A stretch of 64,000 nt of DNA. Origin: Longimicrobiales bacterium. GTDB lineage: Bacteria > Gemmatimonadota > Gemmatimonadetes > Longimicrobiales > Gaopeijiaceae. The DNA lies in assembly GCA_029245345.1 (NCBI GenBank), contig JAQWPM010000002.1:114210-178209 (forward strand), in the 5' to 3' direction. Positions 16,952 to 25,700 of the stretch are shown one piece after another. Within the stretch, counting starts at the first letter, position 1. Every line of letters begins with the position of its first letter. The translations under genes and the position numbers were made by a program. Under the pieces are notes generated by a model, which was not told the origin of the DNA, did no database searches, and saw nothing but the letters and a program-made list of their open reading frames with translations.

Positions 16952-19339
16952 CTACGCTCCATAGGGAACCCAGATGTTCTTCACCTGGGTCGCCTCACGC
17001 AGAAATTCCTCTCCGTAGCCTTGGTGCGCGTCGAACCAGTCCCGGGCGCGTCCGTAGCTCACCCAGGTCCGTTTCAAGTTGCCGGTGGAAGCGGCCTCGA
17101 CGGTCTTGGAGTCTTCTTGGCTGCCGAAGTGCCACATGCAGTCGACCGTGTCGTGAGCGGCGAGCGTCGGGAGGGTCTCCGCGTGTGGACCTGTCACGAT
17201 GTTGATCACTCCGGCGGGGACGTCGGATGTGTCCATGACCTGATACAGGTCCGTCGCGACCAACGACGCCCGTTCCGACGGCAGCACGACGACAGAGTTC
17301 CCAACGGCGATGGCTGGAGCGATCCCCGAGATCAACCCGAGCAAGGGACGCTCAGCAGGGGCCGTGATCCCTATGACGCCCATCGGCTCTTTCATGGCCA
17401 GCGTCACGTTCCGGAGCGGCGTGTGGTGCACGCGTCCTTCCCATTTGTCTGCCCAAGCGGCGTACACGAAGAGCCGCTCGATGGATGCATCGAATTCGGC
17501 TGACGCATCGTCGGTGTCCCCGGAGAACGCTGCGAGTCCGTCGATGAACTCGGCGCGGCGCACTTGGAGGTTCTCGGCGAAGTAGTACAGCACTTGAGCT
17601 CGGTTGTGGGCGGTGCGACTCGCCCAGCCCGCCTGCGCTTCGCTCGCGGCTTCCACAGCGTTCCGGACGTCCTTCCTGTTCCCCCGTCCGACCTCTCCTA
17701 GGAAGGACCCGTCATGCCCGTATACCGCGACGCTGGAGTCTCCGTCGGGCCGGCTCTGTTTCCCTCCCACGTACAGCTTCGCGGTGCGATCGACAGGAGG
17801 TATTCCCTCGACCGCCGCGGCGGGGCTCCCGTCTGTCGGGGGCAGGCTCTGCAACTCCGGCGCGTCGCGCTCCCAGGTCGGCATCATGTACTCATGGAGC
17901 CCTTCCTCACCGCCTTCCCGCCCGTAGCCGCTCTCTCGGTATCCACCGAATCCGGCAGCCGCGTCGAAGAGGTTCGTGCAATTCACCCACACGGTGCCCG
18001 CTTTGATCTTCGGGGCCACATCGAGAGCAAGATTGATATTCTCGGACCACAGGGAGGCCGCGAGGCCGTACCGCGTGTCATTGGCCAGTTCAACGGCCTC
18101 GGCGGGCGTTCGGAACGTCATCAGGACTGCAACGGGGCCGAAGACCTCGATCTGAGCGAGCGTGCTCGAAGGGGCCACATTGGTGCACAGCGTCGGTGGG
18201 TAGAACCAGCCTTCGCGGGGTGGGCTCCAAGACGGCTGCCACACCTGGGCGCCCTCGGAGCGCCCCTGTTCGACGAGACTCTCGATTCGCGCCAGTTGGA
18301 CAGGGGCTACGATGGCCCCCATGTCGACGGCCTTGTCGAGCGGGTTCCCCATACGAAGCGTCTCCATGCGCGCCCTCAGCTTGCGCTCCAACTCCGCGGC
18401 GACGCCTTCTTGGATCAGGATACGGGAGCCCGCACAGCAGACTTGGCCCTGATTGAACCAGATCGCGTCGACTACACCTTCGACCACTGAGTCCAGATCC
18501 GCGTCCTCGAACACCAAGAACGGCGACTTGCCGCCGAGTTCGAGAGAGAGCCGTTTTCCGCTGCCAGCGGTGGCTTCTCGAATGATGCGCCCCACATCCG
18601 TCGAGCCCGTGAACGCGATTTTGTCCACATCGTCGTGGGCCACGATGGCTGCACCGGTCGCGCCATCTCCAGTGATGATGTTCACCACTCCCCTTGGAAG
18701 ACCGACTTCCTCACACAGCTGCGCGAAGAGCAGGGCAGACAGCGGAGTGAATTCGGCCGGCTTGAGAACGAGTGTGTTACCCATCGCTAGGGCCGGAGCG
18801 ATCTTCCAGGCCATCATCAGCAGCGGGAAGTTCCAAGGAATGATCTGTCCGATCACCCCCACCGGTTCTGAGTTTGGGAACTCGTCCGGCATGAGTTGAG
18901 CCCACCCAGCATGGTGGTAAAAATGCCGGGCTACGAGCGGAATATCGAGGTCGCGGGATTCACGGATCGGCTTCCCGTTGTCCATGGTTTCGAGGACGGC
19001 GAATAGCCGGGCATGCTTCTGGATGCGTCGAGCGATTGCGTGCAGGTACCGAGCGCGCCCATGGGGGCCGAGCGCCCACCAACCCGCCTGCGCAGCCCGT
19101 GCCGCTGCCACAGCTTCGGCGACCAGAGCGTCGCTGGCTTGTCCCACTCTGGCGATGGTCTCACGCGTTGCCGGATTGGCCACGTCGAATGAGGGTCCCG
19201 CCGACGCGTCCGTCCATTCCCCTTTTATGAAGTGACCGAAGGCTCGCCCGTGGTCGTCCAGCCACGTGTTCGCTTGACCGATTGCTTCCGGGGCTGGGCC
19301 GTACTCCAGCGAATCGAAGACCTCTGCGACCTTGCTCAT
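16952..19339 (-). CDS. ALDH16-type two-domain aldehyde dehydrogenase
   Basis: 795-residue NAD(P)-dependent aldehyde dehydrogenase with two ALDH domains. Domain 1 (about residues 30-490) is complete: IIPWNFPLLM, FTGSTDVG, LELGGKSPF with the general-base Glu, and the catalytic Cys301 in GQVCCAGSR. Domain 2 (about 520-795) keeps the ALDH fold marks (PMGVIGITAP) but is shorter, has no catalytic Cys, and lacks the ELGGK loop (TWVSYGRARD stands near its place). This active plus degenerate arrangement is that of bacterial ALDH16. ATG overlaps the deoC stop (ATGA), so it is cotranscribed with deoC. Likely role: oxidation of acetaldehyde released by DeoC (inference). Confidence 0.88.
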   Translation of the reverse strand: MSKVAEVFDSLEYGPAPEAIGQANTWLDDHGRAFGHFIKGEWTDASAGPSFDVANPATRETIARVGQASDALVAEAVAAARAAQAGWWALGPHGRARYLHAIARRIQKHARLFAVLETMDNGKPIRESRDLDIPLVARHFYHHAGWAQLMPDEFPNSEPVGVIGQIIPWNFPLLMMAWKIAPALAMGNTLVLKPAEFTPLSALLFAQLCEEVGLPRGVVNIITGDGATGAAIVAHDDVDKIAFTGSTDVGRIIREATAGSGKRLSLELGGKSPFLVFEDADLDSVVEGVVDAIWFNQGQVCCAGSRILIQEGVAAELERKLRARMETLRMGNPLDKAVDMGAIVAPVQLARIESLVEQGRSEGAQVWQPSWSPPREGWFYPPTLCTNVAPSSTLAQIEVFGPVAVLMTFRTPAEAVELANDTRYGLAASLWSENINLALDVAPKIKAGTVWVNCTNLFDAAAGFGGYRESGYGREGGEEGLHEYMMPTWERDAPELQSLPPTDGSPAAAVEGIPPVDRTAKLYVGGKQSRPDGDSSVAVYGHDGSFLGEVGRGNRKDVRNAVEAASEAQAGWASRTAHNRAQVLYYFAENLQVRRAEFIDGLAAFSGDTDDASAEFDASIERLFVYAAWADKWEGRVHHTPLRNVTLAMKEPMGVIGITAPAERPLLGLISGIAPAIAVGNSVVVLPSERASLVATDLYQVMDTSDVPAGVINIVTGPHAETLPTLAAHDTVDCMWHFGSQEDSKTVEAASTGNLKRTWVSYGRARDWFDAHQGYGEEFLREATQVKNIWVPYGA

Positions 19340-20370
19340 GCCAGGGGGTGCCGGTTGTGGGCGGAGTAGCGCCCGGTCACGTGGTGCTCGAGTTGACGTT
19401 CGATATCGCCGAGGAGCGACGATGCGCCGAAACGGAACAGTTCAGGCTGCATCCACCCGGTGCCGAGCTCCTCTTTCATCAGGAGGAGCCAGAGGAGGGC
19501 CTCCTTCGCGGTTCGGATTCCACCAGCAGGCTTGAATCCGACCGCATACCCGGTCCGCTCAGCATAAGCACGCACCGTGCGGGCCATCGTGAGTCCTACC
19601 GGGAGCGTCGCGTTCACACGTTCCTTGCCTGTGGACGTCTTTACGAAGTCAGCGCCGGCCATCATACACACCAGACTCGCTTTGGCGACGTTTCGAAGCA
19701 TCGCGAGTTCGCCGGTCGCGAGGATCGTCTTGATATGTGCATCGCCGCACGCTTCGCGGCAGGACCGCACTTCGTCATACAACGCCTGCCAGTTCCCGGT
19801 CAGGACGTGCCCCCGAGTCACGACGATATCGATCTCCCTGGCCCCAGCCGCCACAGATGCTTTGATCTCGGCGATGCGTTGTGGGATGGGACTCAGTCCA
19901 TGTGGAAATCCGGTCGACACAGCCGCGACCCGGATTCCGGATCCCGCAAGCGCTGAGACGGCTGCGGGTACCATTTGATGGTAGACGCAGACAGCTCCGA
20001 CCCTAATCGCGTCGGAGGGCATTCCCATCGCCTCCAAGAGATCCCGGCGGACAGGCTGACGAGCTTTGGCGCACAGGCGACGGACTCTTTCCTCCGTGTC
20101 ATCACCCGCGAGGGTAGTCAGATCCATCAGGGTAATGGCCTTGAGGAGCCAAGCCGCCTGCCACTCCTTCTTGACACTGCGACGTGTGCCGAGCGTAGCG
20201 GCGCGACGTTCGACCGCACTACGATTCACCCGGAGGGTGCTCACCCAGTCCATGTCGAGGCGCGCGCCCGGATTGCGGGCGCCCTCGTGCATATCGACTG
20301 GGCGCAGCGTACCCCCTTGTGAAGCGTACGTCGCTGAGCGATCACGCGTGGATGATTCTGAGGTCTTCAC
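19336..20370 (-). CDS. deoC: Deoxyribose-phosphate aldolase
   Basis: 344-residue class I aldolase that splits 2-deoxyribose-5-phosphate into glyceraldehyde-3-phosphate and acetaldehyde. The Schiff-base lysine is in FVKTSTGK, the second lysine in GFKPAGGIR, and the EIDIVVTRG strand holds the conserved Asp. It is longer than the 220-260 residues of E. coli or archaeal DeoC because of an N-terminal extension of about 80 residues, as in some other bacterial and animal forms. It heads a two-gene operon with the ALDH16 gene. Confidence 0.9.
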   Translation of the reverse strand: MKTSESSTRDRSATYASQGGTLRPVDMHEGARNPGARLDMDWVSTLRVNRSAVERRAATLGTRRSVKKEWQAAWLLKAITLMDLTTLAGDDTEERVRRLCAKARQPVRRDLLEAMGMPSDAIRVGAVCVYHQMVPAAVSALAGSGIRVAAVSTGFPHGLSPIPQRIAEIKASVAAGAREIDIVVTRGHVLTGNWQALYDEVRSCREACGDAHIKTILATGELAMLRNVAKASLVCMMAGADFVKTSTGKERVNATLPVGLTMARTVRAYAERTGYAVGFKPAGGIRTAKEALLWLLLMKEELGTGWMQPELFRFGASSLLGDIERQLEHHVTGRYSAHNRHPLA

Positions 20371-20506
20371 GAGTCTTGATGCAGGGTTTTCTGAGGCTTC
20401 AAAGGTACCTCGGCGTGTTTCCCGATGACAGCCGATGTCCTTTCCCTATTCGACTGTGAGGGGTCATGTTGGGGCCAGGGAGCGGCGCGACCCATCGGAG
20501 GCGGTT

Positions 20507-21877
20507 TTGTTAACACGGATTATCACGAAGTTCGTCGGCTGGGTCGTGTCCGTATTTTACGATGTGGAACGGACCGGACCCGTTATGCCGGAGGGTCCCG
20601 TGCTCATCGCCGGGAATCACCCGAACGCGCTTGTGGATCCCCTCGTGATCTTCCGGACGGGTGGGCGTCCTGCGCGTACATTGGCGAAGGCGGCTCTCTT
20701 CGAGCAGTGGCTGGTCGGTGCGATGCTGCGCGGCCTGGGTGGCCTTCCGGTTTATCGACGTAAGGACTTTCCGGGCCAGGCGCACCTGAACGACACCACG
20801 TTCGATGCTGCGATCGGTGCACTCCACAACGGTGAGGCCGTGCAGATCTACCCTGAGGGACAGAGTCATTCTGAGCCGTCTCTGACTCCAATCCGGACTG
20901 GCGCAGCACGTATTGCTTTGCTCGCTGAGGAGCGACGTGATTGGAAGCTCGGCCTACACGTCCAGCCCGTTGGTCTGACGTACACACGGAAACACCTCTT
21001 TAGGGGCAGGGTCGTTGCGATGTTCGGGGAGTCGTTTCCCGTGGGGGAGTACCGTGATGCGTACGTGGAGGACGAGAGGGCGACGGTGCGCGCGCTCACG
21101 GATCGAATCAGAGCAGGGCTCGAGGCCGTGACGTTGAATTTCGATCACCCAGAAGACCGCGATCTCGTCGAAGCTGCCGAGCGGCTGTATGCGAGGGAGA
21201 AGAAGTTCGCCCGCTTTAGAGAGCGGGACAGCATGACAGAGCGGATGCCTCGGCTTCGCCGTTTCGCCGACGGTATCCGGTGGCTCCGAGCGACGGATCC
21301 TGTGCGCTTCCGTGCATTACGGGCCCGGGTCCGTCGTTATCTAAGGCTGCTGACGTTGTTCGGCGCGAGTGAAGGTGACATTCCTCCGACCTATCGCATG
21401 GGGGTGGTGCTCGTGTATGCGCTTCGTCAGGCCTTGCTGCTGGGCTTCGTACTCCCCGTTGCGCTCGTGGGGATGTTCGCCTGGTTGCCTCCCTTCGTTG
21501 CCACGCGCTACCTCGCGCCACGTTTTCGACCGGCGATCGACCAAGTCGCCACGTACAAGATTGCGATCGGCATCTTGGCTTTTCCGTTGTGGTGGGGGAT
21601 GGTGACCGCGGGTGTCTGGCTCGGGTGGGGCCTGACCGCGGCTGGTATTCTGACCGTCGGCATGCCGACCGTTGGTCTCGCTGCGATCACATGGAGAGAT
21701 CGCCAGACTCAGGTCCGCGAAGATCTGCGAGCCTTCCGTAGGGCGGTTCGAAGCCCGCGTGGACGCGACCGCTTGTCTGAGTTGAGGCGTGACGTGGCGG
21801 AGGAACTTGACGAACTGGCACAGGCGTGGAATGCGGATCGTCTCGCTGCCGCCGCTTCGCAGGGTGCTTCGGACTAG
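20507..21877 (+). CDS. PlsC-type 1-acyl-glycerol-3-phosphate acyltransferase with C-terminal membrane segments
   Basis: Acyltransferase of about 456 residues. The NHPNALVDP (HX4D) and YPEGQSHSEP motifs are those of the PlsC/GPAT family, which acylates lysophosphatidate. The C-terminal half has a charged helical linker and three to four hydrophobic segments (LLLGFVLPVALVGMFAWL; AIGILAFPLWWGMV; AGILTVGMPTVGLAAI), so it is larger than plain PlsC. I chose the TTG at 20507 because GGAGG sits 5 bases upstream and the frame then starts MLTRIITKFVGW; an ATG at 20435 is in frame but lacks a ribosome site. Deletions or fusions are not evident. Confidence 0.85.
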   Translation: MLTRIITKFVGWVVSVFYDVERTGPVMPEGPVLIAGNHPNALVDPLVIFRTGGRPARTLAKAALFEQWLVGAMLRGLGGLPVYRRKDFPGQAHLNDTTFDAAIGALHNGEAVQIYPEGQSHSEPSLTPIRTGAARIALLAEERRDWKLGLHVQPVGLTYTRKHLFRGRVVAMFGESFPVGEYRDAYVEDERATVRALTDRIRAGLEAVTLNFDHPEDRDLVEAAERLYAREKKFARFRERDSMTERMPRLRRFADGIRWLRATDPVRFRALRARVRRYLRLLTLFGASEGDIPPTYRMGVVLVYALRQALLLGFVLPVALVGMFAWLPPFVATRYLAPRFRPAIDQVATYKIAIGILAFPLWWGMVTAGVWLGWGLTAAGILTVGMPTVGLAAITWRDRQTQVREDLRAFRRAVRSPRGRDRLSELRRDVAEELDELAQAWNADRLAAAASQGASD

Positions 21878-21904
21878 GAAACCAGGGGCCCCGATCGGGG
21901 ATTC

Positions 21905-22180
21905 ACCCACAAGGAGCGCAGGTGCCTCGCGCTGCGATTCGTTTGGGTGATGAGGGAGAAGCCACTGCTCGCAGATATGGCCGACGCTTACTCTGGCGAT
22001 GACGTAGTGGCTCTGGGGTTGAACGAGGACCTGCCACCCGACGATGCTCTCGCCTTTCTGGACGAAATCGGAGGGGTGGGTTATCCGCTCGCTGCGGGAC
22101 TGGATCGACTGCGCGACAGCTACGGATATCGCGGACTGCCATACAGAGTGGTGATTGGACAGGACGGGATGGTCATCTAG
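21905..22180 (+). pseudogene. Remnant of a TlpA-like thioredoxin gene lacking its active site
   Basis: The frame 21905-22180 reads LRFVWVMREKPLLADMADAY, then a thioredoxin-like second half with GLPYRVVIGQDGMV, the cis-proline loop, at the end. In intact TlpA proteins the WCxxC active site stands between the FW strand and the (R)EEMPLL helix; here about five residues including both cysteines are missing, and no start codon or signal peptide precedes it. It is in the same frame as, and 27 bases after, the acyltransferase stop. Best read as a decayed gene; an in-frame short product from GTG 21947 or ATG 21950 is possible but would have no redox activity. Confidence 0.55.
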
Positions 22181-22343
22181 GCGAGGTAGGGCTTCGGGAC
22201 GTCTGTCGAACCGATCCAGACTGCCGTAGATGGCGCTTTGAGCGACGGTCCGTAACGAGCTCGGGCTCTTGGCGATCTGCACGCGTCGCCCTATCGTCCG
22301 GCCCCGCGAAGCTGTCCTCAGACAGCGTGAAGGACGCGGCTAA
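22181..22343. other. Short non-coding gap before tRNA-Sec
   Basis: 163 bases between the TlpA remnant and the tRNA. I see no coding frame with normal codon use and no strong hairpin; it may hold the tRNA promoter. Confidence 0.3.
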
Positions 22344-22437
22344 GGGGGCGGAGGGAGACTGGTGTCTTCGGCGGTCTTCAAAACCGTGCAGCCCGGCTAG
22401 AACCCGGGTAGGTGGGTTCGATTCCCACACGTTCCCG
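22344..22437 (+). tRNA. selC: tRNA-Sec (anticodon UCA)
   Basis: About 94 bases without an encoded CCA. A 6-bp D stem (22354-22359 with 22364-22369, loop TGGT) is followed by an anticodon arm at 22371-22387, whose loop CTTCAAA has TCA at 22378-22380. A long variable arm has a 5-bp CCCGG/CCGGG stem (22392-22396 with 22404-22408). The T arm is GTGGG-TTCGATT-CCCAC (22412-22428). The acceptor (22344-22351 with 22429-22436) pairs in 7 of 8 positions including two G-U. The 6-bp D stem with 4-base loop, extra arm and UCA anticodon together are specific for selenocysteine tRNA. No selA, selB or selD gene is in the window. Confidence 0.85.
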
Positions 22438-22482
22438 TCAAACGACGGTGGATAGAGCCTATGGCCGCTTGGCCCCGCGCCT

Positions 22483-23088
22483 CTAGTTCCCGACCGGGAT
22501 CTTGAATCCCACGTCCATCCGGCCGTTTCCGACCGGACTCGCCTCGAACTCGATCGGGGCCGGGAAGTCCTTTAGGTGCGACGAGACGTACGCATCTGCA
22601 CCGCTCAAAAAGAGCAAGAAGATTCCCAAAGCAGCCCAGTCCTCCTGCTGCTGCAGACGAGACTCGGTCAGTGCGGTCAGGTCCTCGAGCGTCGGGTCAG
22701 CATCGAGGACTTCTTGAATGGCATCCACTTCGACGATGCCTTGGTCGGCCAGCTCGGCGCGTATCACTGACTCCCGGAAGTCGGCGCGATTGCGAGCTTC
22801 GCTGATGCGCCTGCGCGTCCGCAGAATCCCGTAGCCACTCGTGGCCTCAAGAACGAAGTAGAACCCGGCCCTGGTACGCGCCCCAATGGAGGCGTGCCCC
22901 CAGCCAGGAACCAAGACTGCACGGAGGAAGGCGCCGGTTGGACTGACACCCACACGCACAGCAGCCGAGTCTGGGGCCGCGGGGGAATCCATGTTCTGGG
23001 CGGAGACCTCGGCCACGCTCAATAGCGCGATCGCCAAGGCGCACAGGGTCACTGAGCCCAGTCGATGGATTGGCAGTCTCGCGATCAC
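22483..23088 (-). CDS. Exported protein of DUF5683-like type
   Basis: 201 residues from a GTG at 23088 that overlaps the stop of the LpxH-like gene (GTGA); the longer frame upstream lies inside that gene and is rejected. It begins with a signal peptide (LCALAIALLSVAEVSAQ). Next comes a hydrophobic hairpin containing RAVLVPGWGHASIG, like the SLxxPGxGQ block of DUF5683 proteins. A charged helical stretch, a hydrophobic segment (AALGIFLLFLSGADAYVSSHLKDF) and a beta-rich tail end in IPVGN. Function unknown; probably envelope-associated, given its coupling to an LPS gene. Confidence 0.7.
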   Translation of the reverse strand: MIARLPIHRLGSVTLCALAIALLSVAEVSAQNMDSPAAPDSAAVRVGVSPTGAFLRAVLVPGWGHASIGARTRAGFYFVLEATSGYGILRTRRRISEARNRADFRESVIRAELADQGIVEVDAIQEVLDADPTLEDLTALTESRLQQQEDWAALGIFLLFLSGADAYVSSHLKDFPAPIEFEASPVGNGRMDVGFKIPVGN

Positions 23089-23843
23089 TTGATGGTTCCG
23101 TCCCACTCTTCGAGTCGAGGCTCTTGGCCTTCGCGAAGTACGATGTAACTCCGGTGATACACCCAGTCCCCCGAGTTCATATACCACCGACCTTCGGCGA
23201 CAGGCACAAGCTCGGGCAGGTGCGTATGACCCAGCAATACCAGATCAAGTTCCGACCGGCGGCCCATTTCACCAACGGCCCATTCTCGTAGTGCTGCCGC
23301 CCGGCTCAGTTCCATCGGGCCGGGTGCGGTCCAACGGTGCTCCGTCTCAGAGACCCCTCGAGCCACTAGGTCGCCCACGACCGGGGGCAACGAGGCGAAG
23401 GCCCAGCGCGTGAGGCGGCCGTGAAGCACCAACTTGAGCATCCGATAGCCGAGATCACCCTTACCGAGCCCGTCCCCATGGGCGACCAAGGTGTTTAAGC
23501 CCGCAAGCCTCTGGACGATCGGCGCCTGATTGTATTCCAGCCCGATTTCGTCCCGGAGATAACGTCCTCCCCACCAGTCGTGATTGCCCCCCATGAGAGT
23601 GATGCGCACACCGTCGTTAACGATCGACTTCAGCAGTGCGAGGGGTTCGTCGTGCCCCGCGGTGTGCCCCCAGATGTACTCGAACCAGAAGTCGAAGAGA
23701 TCACCGTTCAGGACGATGTGAGACGTGACTTCGCTGGCCTGCTTGAGCCAGGACAGGAAGGCGCCTTGTTGCTCGGCCGAGATGGAGCCGAGATGGACGT
23801 CGGAGGCGACGAGGACGGTCTTGTCGGGGTCGGTGAAGTTCAC
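23085..23843 (-). CDS. lpxH: UDP-2,3-diacylglucosamine hydrolase-like metallophosphatase (LpxH type)
   Basis: 252-residue calcineurin-like phosphoesterase. The dinuclear metal-site motifs are in order: SDVHLGS (residues 14-20), GDLFDFWFEY (about 47-56), GGNHDWW (about 85-91), AHGDGLG and GHTHLPE. The GDLFDFWFEY form and the size match LpxH, which cleaves UDP-diacylglucosamine to lipid X in lipid A synthesis. Start is GTG at 23843. Together with lptE and the heptose genes it supports an LPS-making cell. It could instead be a related phosphatase, since LpxH paralogues are common. Confidence 0.82.
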   Translation of the reverse strand: MNFTDPDKTVLVASDVHLGSISAEQQGAFLSWLKQASEVTSHIVLNGDLFDFWFEYIWGHTAGHDEPLALLKSIVNDGVRITLMGGNHDWWGGRYLRDEIGLEYNQAPIVQRLAGLNTLVAHGDGLGKGDLGYRMLKLVLHGRLTRWAFASLPPVVGDLVARGVSETEHRWTAPGPMELSRAAALREWAVGEMGRRSELDLVLLGHTHLPELVPVAEGRWYMNSGDWVYHRSYIVLREGQEPRLEEWDGTIK

Positions 23844-23917
23844 CCGCGAAAGATCAACGAACAGCGGCGGCCCGGAAGGGGTAGGAGTGCCTGGATCGCC
23901 CGACTACCTTTGGCCCA

Positions 23918-24634
23918 ATGCTCATGTTCGACACACACAAACGCCGTCAGAGAGCGCTGCTCTCGCTCGCCGCGACGCTCGCCATGAGCAGTTGTGCGTC
24001 CCGCCGTGTCGTGGTGGTAGCTCCAGCCATGGACGCGGAGCAGCGTGCGCTGGCGCTCGAGGACCACACGAGTCTTGAATACCCCCTCCGCATCGTCTTC
24101 GATTGGGAACTCAACGAGCAGGGTGTCCGAGTCTTCGGGCGGGGTGTCGCCCGAATCGAGCCCCCGTACAAGGCCCGGCTCGACCTGTTCTTGGGTAGCG
24201 GTGAAACGGTTCTTCAGGCGGCGCTAGTCAATGGGAAGATGATCCTACCTCCCGGTATGCCCGATGACATCCTTCCTCCGTTAGATCTCATGTGGGGTGT
24301 GCTTGGTGTTTTCCGCCCGGAGTATGGGATCGAGCTTCTTGGAGGGGACGAACTCGACGGAGGAATGACTCGGCTCAGATACCGCTACACGGATGGAACC
24401 GAGCTTCACTATGGGGTCCAGGACGGAGTCCTCAAGCGTCTCGACCTGATTGATCGCGGAGACGTCGTTCAGTGGGTCGAGGTCGATCTCGAGGAGAATG
24501 GCCGATACCCAGTTCAGGCCACCTATCGTAATTTGGCCGAGTTCCGTGAATTGAAGCTCACGCGCGAGAGCCTCACTCGAGTTGAGCCCTTCGCGCCTGA
24601 CACCTGGGATCCTATTGGCAGGTTGGAGTTCTGA
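23918..24634 (+). CDS. Putative outer-membrane lipoprotein, LolB/DUF4292-like
   Basis: 238 residues with a signal peptide and lipobox MSSC (about Cys26). The mature part is a long run of beta strands (RIVFDWELNEQG, RGVARIEPPYKARLDLF, ETVLQAALVNGKMILPP, RLRYRYTDG) consistent with the half-barrel fold of LolA/LolB and DUF4292 proteins. It sits 4 bases before lptE, which favours a role in envelope lipoprotein or lipid transport. No residue-level proof of LolB function. Confidence 0.7.
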   Translation: MLMFDTHKRRQRALLSLAATLAMSSCASRRVVVVAPAMDAEQRALALEDHTSLEYPLRIVFDWELNEQGVRVFGRGVARIEPPYKARLDLFLGSGETVLQAALVNGKMILPPGMPDDILPPLDLMWGVLGVFRPEYGIELLGGDELDGGMTRLRYRYTDGTELHYGVQDGVLKRLDLIDRGDVVQWVEVDLEENGRYPVQATYRNLAEFRELKLTRESLTRVEPFAPDTWDPIGRLEF

Positions 24635-24638
24635 ACCG

Positions 24639-25151
24639 ATGAAAATGCGAACCAGCCGATTTGTCGTCTTTGCGCTGCTTCTCGCAACGACGAGCTGCGC
24701 CTACTCCTTCCGCGCTGGCTCGTTTCCGCCGGCGCATGTGAAGACGATCGCCGTGCAGCCGTTCGACAACGAGACCAATCGGTTCGAGTTGGCCGGTGAG
24801 GTCTACGACGAACTACTGCGTAACCTGCCCCGGGCGCTTGGGGTGCGGACGGCCGGAGGCGACGTTGCGGATGCCATCGTGCGCGGCTCCATCACACGAT
24901 ACGACGTCGTGGCACCGAACTATCGGGCCGCGGCCGAAGGCCAGGCTGCCCAGGTTTTGCAGCGTCAGGTGAACATCACGGTGGCCGTGGAGATCGTGGA
25001 TCTCGTCGAAAATATCATCCTCTGGGAATCCCGCAGCGTCATCGCTCAAGGGCAGTTTCTGGAAGCTTCAGAGACCGAAGAGGTGGGCCGAGCTGAGGCC
25101 ATCGAATTGCTCATTCAGAAGATTGTAGACGGCGCCCAGTCGAACTGGTAG
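24639..25151 (+). CDS. lptE: LptE family LPS-assembly lipoprotein
   Basis: 170-residue lipoprotein starting at ATG 24639 (MKMRTSRF), with lipobox TSCAYSF. The sequence TIAVQPFDNETNRFELAGEVYDELLRNL is typical of the LptE/RlpB domain that plugs LptD in the outer membrane, followed by GSITRYDVV and a VEIVDLVENIILWES strand. It follows the previous lipoprotein gene by 4 bases. The mrp operon starts 4 bases after its stop. Confidence 0.85.
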   Translation: MKMRTSRFVVFALLLATTSCAYSFRAGSFPPAHVKTIAVQPFDNETNRFELAGEVYDELLRNLPRALGVRTAGGDVADAIVRGSITRYDVVAPNYRAAAEGQAAQVLQRQVNITVAVEIVDLVENIILWESRSVIAQGQFLEASETEEVGRAEAIELLIQKIVDGAQSNW

Positions 25152-25154
25152 GTT

Positions 25155-25700
25155 TTGCCGTCGTTTCCTCCGGGTAGGCCCTCCAAGCTCTCTCCGAACT
25201 CCCACCTCAGCCTAGGTGTAACGTTGCTCCGAGCCTTCGGACTAGGTGCAATCCTCTTCGGCTTTTGGCTTGCTCTTTCGGGCCACTACACGCCCCTGCT
25301 CAATAGCTTGGGGGCGGGATCATCCGTGCTCGTGGTTTACCTCGCGGTGCGCATGGACGTCGTGGATCATGAGGGTGTGCCGTTGCAAGTCGGTGGACGC
25401 TTCTGGATGTACGTCCCGTGGCTCATGTGGGAGATCGTGATCGCGAACATTGCGGTCGCAAAGGTCATCCTGGATCCCCGATTGCCGATCAGCCCGCGTA
25501 TGGTCGTCTTCCATGGTTCTCAGAAGAGCGACCTCGGGAAGTTCATCTACGCCAATTCGATCACGCTGACGCCGGGAACGATCACTACTGGGGTCGAAGG
25601 CCAAGAATTCCAAATCCATGCCCTGAGCTCGGCCGATTTGGAGTCCGAAGACGAAGAAAAAGAGATGGATCGTCGGTGCAGGCACGTGGAGGGTGGATGA
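25155..25700 (+). CDS. mrpE: Mrp-type cation antiporter subunit E (MbhA-like)
   Basis: 181 residues, TTG start at 25155. Two N-terminal hydrophobic segments are followed by WEIVIANIAVAKVILDPRLPISPRMV and YANSITLTPGTITTGVEG, the signature of MrpE/MnhE/MbhA. The C-terminus is acidic (SEDEEKEMDRR). First gene of a tightly coupled ten-gene antiporter operon; its stop overlaps the mrpF start. Confidence 0.92.
   Translation: MPSFPPGRPSKLSPNSHLSLGVTLLRAFGLGAILFGFWLALSGHYTPLLNSLGAGSSVLVVYLAVRMDVVDHEGVPLQVGGRFWMYVPWLMWEIVIANIAVAKVILDPRLPISPRMVVFHGSQKSDLGKFIYANSITLTPGTITTGVEGQEFQIHALSSADLESEDEEKEMDRRCRHVEGG

Noticed and set aside
21905..22180. UGA-encoded selenocysteine in the TlpA remnant, prompted by the neighbouring tRNA-Sec
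   Set aside because: No in-frame TGA stands where the active-site Cys should be; the segment is deleted, not recoded.
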